Shown piece by piece: positions 31,203 to 39,079 of a DNA stretch of 64,000 bases. The translations under genes and the position numbers were made by a program. Below the pieces are notes generated by a model, which saw only the letters and a program-made list of their open reading frames with translations, had not been told where the DNA came from and searched no databases. The stretch covers positions 1 through 64,000 of the forward strand of contig JAFRSU010000078.1 in assembly GCA_017427415.1 (NCBI GenBank), written 5' to 3'. Positions within the stretch are counted from its first letter, which is position 1. The number at the start of each line of letters is the position of its first letter. This DNA is from Lachnospiraceae bacterium (GTDB lineage Bacteria; Bacillota; Clostridia; Lachnospirales; Lachnospiraceae).

Positions 31203-33734
31203 GTGTATTCCGATAAAGGGACACATATAATAATCTATTTAAATGCATTAACGATAATGCAAAAAGAGAAAAAAACAAATATATTATTTGAAAACATTTA
31301 TGATATAAGATTAGTCTCATCAGATATGATATTCTATTGTATTGGTAAAAATGATACTATTACTGAAAACAAAATTTCTTTCACTGGAATTGACAATAAA
31401 AAGTTCGTTGATTCGTTTTGGAAAGTATGGGCAGTATTTTTAATAGATTTAGTACAATGTACACTCGATAAAACTTTGGCGGTAGTGAGCAATGAATTAA
31501 AAGTGTATAAAGAAGATTATTTACATAGAATTTTTAATCTTGAAGCAACAAGAGAGTTATATTTATTAAAGGGCGAAGAAAGTATAAGAAAAATAATTAA
31601 GTTCATGACCTCTAAAATGGTGGTTAGAGATTATTTGCCTTTAGCAATATTTGATTGTGGATTAAGAATATTTTTTTATCAGACATATTTTATTATTGAA
31701 TGTTTTGCAAACAAGATAGGAAGAGAACTAATCAATTATGAATATGTAAAAGGATTATTTTATGTTAAAGGTTATTTAGTCATAATCAGCCAAGGGATAA
31801 ATCAACCTGAAAAAATGATGCGGATAAGCAGATGTGAATGTTCGCAAGTAAAAAGTCTATTTAATATATTTACCTCAGTATTAGGATATACAGAGAGTGA
31901 TTGCTCTGAACAATGTTTTAGACAGAAGTTTAATAAATACTATCTTGAATTGTTAGAGATTAATAAAGAAGACTTGAATTTAGAACAGCAGATGAAACGG
32001 GCACTTTCCATAGAAGATAGATTTTCTATACGCTATTTTGAGAAACCAACAAAAAGACATTTGATTTCCATGGTGACTGATAAAGGAAAAGTACTATATT
32101 CTGATGGAAAAGATCGTACTAGTAAATTTGAACCAATAAAATTGGCTAAATTATTTGGATTGACCACTGGTAAACCGGGGTTTATATGGGTTAATAGAAA
32201 TGGGAAAGTTATATCTGAAGGTGATGTAGATAAAGGTATAACTACAAATTGGAATAATATTGTAGCCATAAGTAGTGATGCGCTGTTAGGTTTAAGTAAT
32301 GATGGAAAAGTATATACTAGATATGGAAAACCCCTTAATACAAAAATAGATGTTAATGAGGTTGTTCGGTTTTATGAAACATATAATGGTTTTGTTGTAT
32401 TAAAAAAGAATGGGTCCATTGATAGTGATTCTACGGGAGGCTTTATTCCAATAATTCAAAAGTGGAAAAATATTAGGAATTTCTCATATAGTACATATCA
32501 TGTAGTAGGATTAAAAGTAGATGGTACGGTAGTAGCAACGGGAAGAAATAATCATGGACAGTGTAATGTTGGTGATTGGAATAACATTATCTCTGTTACT
32601 GCAGAAGATGAATTAACCGTAGGGGTAAAAAAGGATGGCACTATTATATGGGCGGGTTCTCCATATCTAAGGATAGCTACAGAGAGAACAGATATTGCAA
32701 TTGATGTTTCTAAAGAACTAAACACATGGAAAAATATTATATGTGTTACTTCAGGACCCGGTCTTATACTTGGAGTTGACAATACTGGAAAAATATTAAT
32801 AACACCTCCACAAAACAATCAGAATATTTCAAATTGGAAATTAGATATACCAGATATCATTTTAGAAGAGACTCTGAGCGCTGAAGATCGATTCTTGTCA
32901 AAGGACAATGCCTCAAATATAATTAGTCCTCAGGATGAGGAAAAAGGACGGGATTTGACGGCATTTATGATAAAACAATATAATTATGCTGTTGAATCAG
33001 ATACTGTTGCCTTTAGTAGATATATATTAAAAGCATTAACAGGAAATGTTGGAGAGTACTTTGGAGAGCTGGTAACAAAAAATTATAATTATTCCAATCT
33101 TCCTGATTTATTCAAAAGTGCTATGGTTTTTTCGTGTTCGAAGCAGGTAATTCTTACTGATCAAGCATTGATTTTGTATGGTGATAAAGAGGTTATTGGG
33201 TTACCATTTGCTCGAGGTTTGCTAGAATTGCTACCAGTATATCTTATAACTGAGACTACTAATTATAATCATTGGGATCAAAAGACTTTGATGTATCATT
33301 GGAAAGACAATAAAAAAACTGATATATACCGTTTTTCAACAATAAATACTGATGAGATTAAAATATTAAAAACTGTTTTTAGATTGTTTAATTATCGGAA
33401 TGAATCTTCTATAAAATATCAGTTTTTTAGAGAAGGGGGGAAAAACAGAATAAAGGTTGGAGGTCATTTCTGTGGTAAAACAAGATGTTTTACTGATGAA
33501 TATGATAAAAAGAGAGGATTAATAAAAACGGTTTATTATTGCAAAAGCTGTGGCAATAAAATCACAGATGGTAATCATTATGAAATAGATAGTAATGTAC
33601 TGTCTGCAGAAGAATGTGACATGACCATTTTGGATGGTTTGAACGAAAAAATATATGCCGAATATGAGAATGATAAATATGGTGTACTAAAGTATTATAA
33701 GGAATCTTATGAGCGCATATTACAAAATAGTTAA
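31203..33734 (+). CDS. Large protein with PH-like ends, RCC1-like repeats and zinc ribbon
   Basis: 843 residues from GTG 31203, but that codon has no ribosome site and the frame is open upstream to 30963, joining the preceding ORF by -1 shift. Residues 1-110 look like a bacterial PH-type domain (HIIIYLNALTIMQKEKKTNILFENI). Residues ~300-560 contain RCC1-like blade repeats (VGLKVDGTVVATGRNNHGQC, VGVKKDGTIIWAG, WNNIISV). Another PH-like domain is near 630-730 (KQVILTDQALILYGDKEVIGLP). A zinc ribbon with four Cys (HFCGKTRCF...CKSCGNK) lies near 765-800. No signal peptide; likely cytoplasmic. Function unknown. Confidence 0.65.
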   Translation: MYSDKGTHIIIYLNALTIMQKEKKTNILFENIYDIRLVSSDMIFYCIGKNDTITENKISFTGIDNKKFVDSFWKVWAVFLIDLVQCTLDKTLAVVSNELKVYKEDYLHRIFNLEATRELYLLKGEESIRKIIKFMTSKMVVRDYLPLAIFDCGLRIFFYQTYFIIECFANKIGRELINYEYVKGLFYVKGYLVIISQGINQPEKMMRISRCECSQVKSLFNIFTSVLGYTESDCSEQCFRQKFNKYYLELLEINKEDLNLEQQMKRALSIEDRFSIRYFEKPTKRHLISMVTDKGKVLYSDGKDRTSKFEPIKLAKLFGLTTGKPGFIWVNRNGKVISEGDVDKGITTNWNNIVAISSDALLGLSNDGKVYTRYGKPLNTKIDVNEVVRFYETYNGFVVLKKNGSIDSDSTGGFIPIIQKWKNIRNFSYSTYHVVGLKVDGTVVATGRNNHGQCNVGDWNNIISVTAEDELTVGVKKDGTIIWAGSPYLRIATERTDIAIDVSKELNTWKNIICVTSGPGLILGVDNTGKILITPPQNNQNISNWKLDIPDIILEETLSAEDRFLSKDNASNIISPQDEEKGRDLTAFMIKQYNYAVESDTVAFSRYILKALTGNVGEYFGELVTKNYNYSNLPDLFKSAMVFSCSKQVILTDQALILYGDKEVIGLPFARGLLELLPVYLITETTNYNHWDQKTLMYHWKDNKKTDIYRFSTINTDEIKILKTVFRLFNYRNESSIKYQFFREGGKNRIKVGGHFCGKTRCFTDEYDKKRGLIKTVYYCKSCGNKITDGNHYEIDSNVLSAEECDMTILDGLNEKIYAEYENDKYGVLKYYKESYERILQNS

Positions 33735-33839
33735 ATGTTATGCGGAAAATTCTTGCATATATATGATAATATATTAAAGTGTGGAGAAACCATAAGATGA
33801 AAAAAACTTGTATATGTCAGCGTAAGGAGATGGGAATGA

Positions 33840-34886
33840 ATGACCAAAATGAATAACGAAGAAAAAAAACGCTTAATTGCGAGGTCAAAAGAAGCTTTTA
33901 AAAAAGAATTTAGTCATATAAGCGAAAATGATTGGGATATTTTTTTTGGATACATTAATGAAGAGGAACTATTATATGCTTTCACCATTTTGCTTGATGC
34001 AAGAAAGGAAGATATAGAAGTAGAATGTTCATTTGAGAATCGATTTGTTGATGAAAACGATACGCACAGATTTATGATATTTGGAGAAGAAAGGCTTCCT
34101 CTAAATTATGATAATGTTCTGGCAATTATTCCTAATGGAGAATTTAAATATTTATACGAAAAAGAAGACATCACAGAATCGTTTGTGTCATGTATAGAAA
34201 TGTTACGAGGGGATTCTTATTCTGGACGTTTTTTATTTTCAGGAATAATAGATGAGGAATCTGCAAATGAAGGATTTGCAGACTTGAATTATACAGAACT
34301 TGTTTATATGACATCAGTATATATGATTGATGAACAAAGTGCTATTTGGAAGAGATATTTTGCAGAATCATATAGATTATACGAATCTGGACAGTACAAA
34401 TTAGCTTTTTTACATTCATTCATCGGTTTTGATAGTTTAATAGAGTATTTGAATGGCATTTTATATGATGTATATCAAAAAGAACAAAATGAATACTTGG
34501 AAGGGGCTTTTATTAATTATAACAGACAATATTTTACCCCATTAAGGCTTATTGAAGAATGTGTTTTGGATAGTCAATCATACCAAAGAATGAAGCATTT
34601 AGAATCTGAAAATAGAGGACTCATTGATGATAAGCTTCTAACCATTCTTCGCTATGTTAATGATCTTGAGAATAAAGTTGCAGAAAGAGAATTGACTTGT
34701 TTTAAGTTCTATGAAAAATTGAGAAATGTGTTGGCTCATGGTGATTCATATGAAAGAGAAGACATAAAAGAAATGCGATTATATCAAAAGTATTATGATG
34801 TAGATGAGAATGAAATGAATTTTAAATCAATATATTGTGATTTCTTTGAAAATATCGGCCAATTAATTAAGAAATTAGTAAACTAG
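33840..34886 (+). CDS. HEPN-domain protein, candidate RNase
   Basis: 348 residues. The N-terminal ~150 residues are acidic and unrecognised. The C-terminal part (about 165-345) is helical with the HEPN hallmark R-x4-H at Arg295-Asn296...His300 (KLRNVLAHGDS) preceded by an ApeA/HEPN-like helix (ESGQYKLAFLHSFIGFDSLIEYL). HEPN proteins with this motif are usually metal-independent RNases of defence and toxin systems. The gene follows the RCC1-like gene by 105 bases and is the last of the island, with GGAGATGGGAA upstream of the ATG. I infer an effector role; activity is not shown. Confidence 0.7.
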   Translation: MTKMNNEEKKRLIARSKEAFKKEFSHISENDWDIFFGYINEEELLYAFTILLDARKEDIEVECSFENRFVDENDTHRFMIFGEERLPLNYDNVLAIIPNGEFKYLYEKEDITESFVSCIEMLRGDSYSGRFLFSGIIDEESANEGFADLNYTELVYMTSVYMIDEQSAIWKRYFAESYRLYESGQYKLAFLHSFIGFDSLIEYLNGILYDVYQKEQNEYLEGAFINYNRQYFTPLRLIEECVLDSQSYQRMKHLESENRGLIDDKLLTILRYVNDLENKVAERELTCFKFYEKLRNVLAHGDSYEREDIKEMRLYQKYYDVDENEMNFKSIYCDFFENIGQLIKKLVN

Positions 34887-35032
34887 AAATAAGAAGATAC
34901 TTATAAAAGGATGAAGATGAAAAAATGGCGAAATCGCATCCGTTTCCTTTCGTAGATTTAAATTAGTGATTTTGCGACACGATACCCCAAAACGGCAACA
35001 CCATATGCAGAAACGCCCATAAAACATGGGGT
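34887..35032. other. Right end of island, non-coding
   Basis: Non-coding stretch with one TTGCGACAC at 34972-34980, the arm-type repeat seen at the other att copies. Short GC-richer sequence (CCCCAAAACGGCAACACC) follows before attR. Confidence 0.55.
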
Positions 35033-35073
35033 TATCGCACAGATGTGAGGGTTCAAGTCCCTTACTCCGCATT
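35033..35073. repeat. attR: duplicated tRNA-Leu 3' end
   Basis: 41 bases identical to 24413-24453; right junction of the island. Confidence 0.9.
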
Positions 35074-35081
35074 GAATCGAC

Positions 35082-35115
35082 AAAGACCGTCTTAATCTGA
35101 GGCGGTCTTTTTTAT
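35082..35115 (+). terminator. Original terminator of tRNA-Leu(AAG), displaced by the island
   Basis: AAAGACCGTC (35082-35091) pairs with GGCGGTCTTT (35101-35110), then TTTATTC. It lies 9 bases beyond attR, the distance expected behind a tRNA gene, and now is 10.6 kb from it. Confidence 0.8.
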
Positions 35116-35127
35116 TCTCAAAAACCT

Positions 35128-35156
35128 TTGACTGGACATTTCATATTTGTTATACT
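35128..35156 (+). promoter_or_regulatory. Promoter of pyrophosphatase gene
   Basis: TTGACT (35128-35133), 17-bp spacer, TATACT (35151-35156). Confidence 0.8.
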
Positions 35157-35233
35157 TTTCATGAATTCACATATCTTAATGGTTTTATATTTGGGAACAT
35201 AAGGATGTAACTATCATAAAGGAGCAGATAAAA

Positions 35234-36532
35234 GTGGAAAAGGTATATATTTTAGGGCACCGCAACCCCGATTTTGACAGTGTATGCTCGGCATATGCAT
35301 ATGCAAAGCTTAAAAATCAGACAGATCTTTTAAAAAAATATATCCCCGTCAGATGCGGACATTTACCGGAGAGCATGAAGAAGGTATTTGCGCAGCTGAA
35401 TGTGGAGCCGCCCCAGTACATCCGTGATGTTTATCCGAAAGTCAGGGACGTATATCTGACTTCGGTAGCCGGAGTAGATGCAGACGCACCCCTCAATACG
35501 GTAGCAGCCTCTTATAAGGCTACCAATCCGTCCGTGATCCCGGTATTTGAAGGGGACAGCTTTTTCGGGCTTTTGAGTGTTGATGACATCACAAGCTGGG
35601 CTATGGAGGAGCTTCTCAGGAAAGGAAAGATAAATGATATCCCGCGTGTACGTGATATCATGCGTCCTGAAGAGGAGCCCGTATCAGCCTCGGATCTGTT
35701 CGAGGAGGCCAAAAGAAGGCTTTCGGCTTCAAAGAAGCGCGGACTTGCAGTCATGGATAACGGAAAATTCGTAGGGTTCGTCACCAGAAGATGCTTCTTA
35801 AAGTCCCCGAAGAACAATGTCATCTTGGTCGACCACAACGAGGCCAAGCAGAGCGTAAAAGGCATAGAAACCGCCAATGTAGTTGAGATCATCGACCATC
35901 ACAGGCTTGATTCCGTAAAAACAGAGCTTCCTATATTTATAGATGCAGAGCCCGTAGGCAGTACCTGTACCATAGTATACAGAAAATACGTCTTAGAAGG
36001 TATAACTCCGGATATTGATGCAGCCAAGATGATGCTTGCAGGTATAGTATCCGATACTTTGATACTCAGAAGTCCGACTACTACCCAGGTGGATGTGGCT
36101 TCCGCCAACGAGCTGGCCGGGATCATCGGTACGGACCTGCAGGAGTTCGGATTAAAGATGTTCTCATGCATGGAAGGCTTAAAACACCGTGCACCCAAAG
36201 AAGCGGTTGAATCTGACTTTAAGACCTACAAGGAAAAGAACCTCAAGATAGGCATAGGACAGTGTGAGTGTACTACCTTAGAGGATCTCGAGGATTACAG
36301 GGAAGAGTATCTTGCAGCACTTGAAGACATCAGGAAGCGCCAGGAGCTTGACTGGGCAGTACTTATGATCACTGACGTCTTAAGGGAGCACAGTGTGCTG
36401 TTTACCACCGATTATATTGCTGCAAATCATCTGCCTTACACCATGATATCCGACAGGGTATATGATATGCCCGGTGTCATGAGCCGTAAAAAGCAGCTCC
36501 TGCCTGAGATAATGCATGCCATAGCGGAATAA
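35234..36532 (+). CDS. ppaC: Manganese-dependent inorganic pyrophosphatase with CBS domains
   Basis: 432 residues, family II (DHH) pyrophosphatase. It splits pyrophosphate to two phosphates in the cytoplasm. Metal ligands are visible in GHRNPDFDS (His9, Asp13, Asp15), VSDTL, and IIDHHRLDS (DHH motif). Between the DHH parts (about 75-190) is a pair of CBS motifs, the adenine-nucleotide-binding regulatory module; it is shorter than the CBS-DRTGG insert of some relatives. The C-terminal DHHA2 domain has the typical SRKKQLLP end. The start is GTG 35234 with AAAGGAG at 35218-35224. Own promoter. Confidence 0.92.
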   Translation: MEKVYILGHRNPDFDSVCSAYAYAKLKNQTDLLKKYIPVRCGHLPESMKKVFAQLNVEPPQYIRDVYPKVRDVYLTSVAGVDADAPLNTVAASYKATNPSVIPVFEGDSFFGLLSVDDITSWAMEELLRKGKINDIPRVRDIMRPEEEPVSASDLFEEAKRRLSASKKRGLAVMDNGKFVGFVTRRCFLKSPKNNVILVDHNEAKQSVKGIETANVVEIIDHHRLDSVKTELPIFIDAEPVGSTCTIVYRKYVLEGITPDIDAAKMMLAGIVSDTLILRSPTTTQVDVASANELAGIIGTDLQEFGLKMFSCMEGLKHRAPKEAVESDFKTYKEKNLKIGIGQCECTTLEDLEDYREEYLAALEDIRKRQELDWAVLMITDVLREHSVLFTTDYIAANHLPYTMISDRVYDMPGVMSRKKQLLPEIMHAIAE

Positions 36533-36680
36533 AATATGTGAGGGAGTATTGAGCATCGCATTTTGTTTTTACAATAGTTGTAAAACAGACGGGATTGTGG
36601 TATATTTATTCTACGGAGAATGATGGGTGAATGTGGATTTCCACATGGTGTTTTTGCATAATATAAGGAGGTTGGGGTCC

Positions 36681-37295
36681 ATGAATAAGATAATAACTAT
36701 AAGCAGACAATATTCAAGCGGCGGCCGTGAGATAGGACAGAAGCTGGCGGAAGCCTGGGGTATCCCGTTTTATGACAATGAGCTCATAACCCGTGCGGCA
36801 GAGGAAAGCGGATATGCCGTAGAAGCATTCCAGAGTGCCGAAAGCCGTGCCACAAGCTCGTTGCTCTATTCCATAGCGAGAGGTGTGGTAACTTCGGGAA
36901 ATATCCATACTACATTTAATAATTTGACATTAGATGACCGTCTATATATGGCACAGGCAGATATTATAAGGAAACTGGCCGATGAGGGTCCCTGCGTCAT
37001 AGTAGGCAGATGTGCCGATTATATCCTCGGTAAACGTAAGGATGTGGTCCATATATTTGTCATGGCTGATATGGAGTTCAGAAAAGAACGTGCCATGCGC
37101 ATAGACGGTATGCCGGAAACCAAGATAGAAGAAAATATCTTAAAGATGGACAAAAGAAGAAATAATTATTATAATTTCCATACCGGTGAAAAGTGGGGAA
37201 AGGCTGAAAACTACTCACTTTGCATCAACTCAGGCCGCGTCGGTATAGATAATGCCGTACAGGTCATAAAAGCATACTGTGAAGGATACAAATAA
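36681..37295 (+). CDS. Cytidylate-kinase-like family protein
   Basis: 204 residues. ITISRQYSSGGREIGQKLAEAWGIPFYD is the P-loop pattern of the cytidylate-kinase-like family (PF13189 type), distinct from true Cmk; VIVGRCADYIL and IFVMADMEFRKERAMR give the nucleotide-binding and lid parts. Its substrate in Firmicutes is not established. The frame opens 54 bases earlier, but ATG 36681 with AGGAGG at 36667-36672 starts exactly before the first strand. Ends at a bidirectional terminator. Confidence 0.85.
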   Translation: MNKIITISRQYSSGGREIGQKLAEAWGIPFYDNELITRAAEESGYAVEAFQSAESRATSSLLYSIARGVVTSGNIHTTFNNLTLDDRLYMAQADIIRKLADEGPCVIVGRCADYILGKRKDVVHIFVMADMEFRKERAMRIDGMPETKIEENILKMDKRRNNYYNFHTGEKWGKAENYSLCINSGRVGIDNAVQVIKAYCEGYK

Positions 37296-37328
37296 ACAAA
37301 GCCTTCCCCGTGAGGGGAAGGTTTTGTT
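37296..37328. terminator. Bidirectional terminator, CCTTCCCC/GGGGAAGG palindrome
   Basis: CCTTCCCC (37302-37309), loop GTGA, GGGGAAGG (37314-37321), flanked by AACAAA and TTTTGTT. It serves both the kinase-like gene and the converging MATE gene, and is a relative of the hairpin at 2031-2060. Confidence 0.8.
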
Positions 37329-38709
37329 ATATTACCCTCTTGTTTTTCCATTTACCGCTCTTAAATCTCCACAGATTGATAGCAGCCTTGATACACCAGT
37401 CAAGTACCATGGCGAGCGTGATACCTATCACACCCATGCCCATCCATTTTGCAAGAGCAAATGAGAGGATGGTACGGCAGATGACTGTGGCAAATATGGA
37501 GTTCCACATGGTAAACTTTACATCCCCTGCAGCCCTTAAGCCTCCCGACAAGGGCCCGGAAAACGGCTGGACGATGGCGGAAAAGATATCATGTATGATA
37601 ACTATGATCAGCAAAAGACGTTTTGTCTCATCCGACAGGTCATACAGCGGAAGTATCAGCGGTGTGATAGCCGTGATCAGGATGTTCCATATGATGGCTA
37701 ATACCAGGGACAACCGTGTAAGCTTTTTGATATACCATTCTGCCGCTTCGGTATCCCATGCGCCTATACACTGTCCGACCACGGTGATAAATACCGTAGC
37801 CATCGCTATATTGATACATGCGGACAGGGACCATATGGTCTGTCCTGTAGTGTTGGCCGCTATCTGGGATGTACCGAATGTGGCTACCAGCATACCGAGC
37901 ACTACCTTTGCAGCCTGGAACAGGGTGGTCTCTATGGAGTTCGGTATGGCTACTCCGAGTATCCTCTTCGACATAGCCCATTTTAATCTGAATACCAGTT
38001 TCGGTATGATACATACTTCGTTATCTTTTTTGAGACACAGGTAAGTCATGATAAAGGCAGCCACATACCATGAAATGGTGGTCGGCCATGCTACACCTGC
38101 GGCTCCGGCCTTTAATACGAAGATACCGATAGCATTTCCTGCCACGTTTATCAGGTTGGCTGTGAGTGATACCCACATGGTGACTTTGGTATGTCCCATG
38201 GCACGGTATACTGCGGCACCCGCATTATACAGCGCATTTGCCGGGAAGGATATGGCCACTATCTGCATATAGGTTATGCAGGCATCCATAGTCTCGGGTT
38301 CTGTTTCGGGATACATCACCTTTAAAAGTCCCGACCCGAACAGCAGCATCAGTGCCATACAGGTAAGTGACATAAAGCCGCCCAGATGGAAGATCTGGGA
38401 TGCGGCGAGATCTGCATTTTCTTTTTTCTTATTCCCCAAATACTGTGATACTACTATAGCTCCACCTGCGGAGATGGATGTAAATAAATATATGAAGACG
38501 GTATAGATCATCGTATCGAGACCTACCCCGGCCACGACTTCTTCACCCGCATAGCTTACCATCATGGTATCCGCAAGACCTACGACAAGCTGCAGCAGCT
38601 GTTCTATAAGCAGAGGTACTATTATGGCTTTTAATGCCGGGTTAGAGAAGCGCTGGCGTTCCGCAGGCAGTGCAGGACACGGCTCTATCCATCGCAAAAG
38701 TGACTTCAT
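37327..38709 (-). CDS. MATE-family multidrug efflux transporter
   Basis: 460 residues with about 12 membrane helices in two similar halves, as in MATE (NorM/DinF) antiporters that export drugs or metabolites using Na+ or H+. Typical blocks: VPLLIEQLLQLVVGLADTMMVSYAGEEVVAGVG at the start, NALYNAGAAVYRAMGHTKV in the middle, and AANTTGQTIW. AAGGAGC lies 6 bases before the ATG at 38709. Single gene. Confidence 0.92.
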   Translation of the reverse strand: MKSLLRWIEPCPALPAERQRFSNPALKAIIVPLLIEQLLQLVVGLADTMMVSYAGEEVVAGVGLDTMIYTVFIYLFTSISAGGAIVVSQYLGNKKKENADLAASQIFHLGGFMSLTCMALMLLFGSGLLKVMYPETEPETMDACITYMQIVAISFPANALYNAGAAVYRAMGHTKVTMWVSLTANLINVAGNAIGIFVLKAGAAGVAWPTTISWYVAAFIMTYLCLKKDNEVCIIPKLVFRLKWAMSKRILGVAIPNSIETTLFQAAKVVLGMLVATFGTSQIAANTTGQTIWSLSACINIAMATVFITVVGQCIGAWDTEAAEWYIKKLTRLSLVLAIIWNILITAITPLILPLYDLSDETKRLLLIIVIIHDIFSAIVQPFSGPLSGGLRAAGDVKFTMWNSIFATVICRTILSFALAKWMGMGVIGITLAMVLDWCIKAAINLWRFKSGKWKNKRVI

Positions 38710-38898
38710 TTTAAGCTCCTTAAGGATTTTGATGTTTTAGGACATCTTAACACTGAGATATAAAAATGTCAATGCCTATAGTCAAAATAGGTTTTTGATT
38801 ATGAACCGGAACTAAAAAAATGAAACCTCAACCGGCGGATGCTCGTCTAACGAGAGAAGTATGCAAAAAACTAAAAATTTTTTTTGTTTGTCACTTAT

Positions 38899-38926
38899 TT
38901 GTCACTTAAGTCATTTAAACTATAGA
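38899..38926 (+). promoter_or_regulatory. Promoter of ABC/surface-protein operon
   Basis: TTGTCA (38899-38904), 16-bp spacer, TATAGA (38921-38926). A second TTGTCA is at 38888-38893. The start of transcription would be near 38932, just before the first leader hairpin. Confidence 0.6.
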
Positions 38927-38931
38927 AGTGA

Positions 38932-39067
38932 TGTCAGGCAGTCTTCGGGCTGCCTCCAAATAGTACATAAACATACGATACAGTGTGGTGAAAGTTTGAA
39001 AACGAATTTTCAAACTTCCATCGGTGTCGCAACAGGCACGACACCGATGTGTAAGCATGTCTGCGTC
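38932..39067 (+). ncRNA. Structured mRNA leader with three consecutive hairpins
   Basis: Hairpin 1: AGGCAGTC-TTCG-GGCTGCCT (38936-38955), with the extra-stable C(UUCG)G loop. Hairpin 2: AAGTTTGAAAA-CGAA-TTTTCAAACTT (38992-39017), 11 perfect pairs. Hairpin 3: CATCGGTGTCG...CGACACCGATG (39019-39049), 11 perfect pairs and a 9-base loop. Hairpins 2 and 3 are one base apart and could stack. No T-run follows, so it is not a plain terminator. It matches no riboswitch class I know. Confidence 0.65.
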
Positions 39068-39079
39068 ATGATACGATAT

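Larger units (their letters stand above)
24454..35073. mobile_element. tRNA-Leu integrated genomic island, probably two tandem elements
   Basis: Bounded by 41-bp direct repeats. Third copy of 31 bp at 27342-27372 divides it into 24454-27372 (integrase remnant, DUF1016, methylase stub, deleted genes) and 27373-35073 (riboswitch-controlled cargo). The island is clearly more AT-rich than the flanks, uses Ile ATA, Lys AAA and Asn AAT codons more often, and holds unknown genes. TTGCGACAC-type repeats lie just inside each att copy, as arm-type integrase sites would. No intact integrase or conjugation gene is visible, so it is likely immobile on its own. Confidence 0.85.

Noticed and set aside
31203-31205. 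GTG 31203 as a true independent start
   Set aside because: No ribosome site precedes it and the frame is open 240 bases further upstream to the slippery site. Kept only as a nominal coordinate.
24413-35073. CRISPR array
   Set aside because: The repeats in the island are three att copies and scattered TTGCGACAC words with kilobase or irregular spacing; no regularly spaced repeats occur anywhere in the window.
37310-38044. Plus-strand ORF of 244 codons
   Set aside because: Lies antisense to the MATE gene, whose helices and ribosome site are clear.
38861-39067. Longer N-terminus of the MacB-type ATPase
   Set aside because: The frame is open from 38861, but it starts upstream of the promoter at 38899-38926 and would translate the three hairpins; the encoded residues do not resemble an ABC ATPase start.
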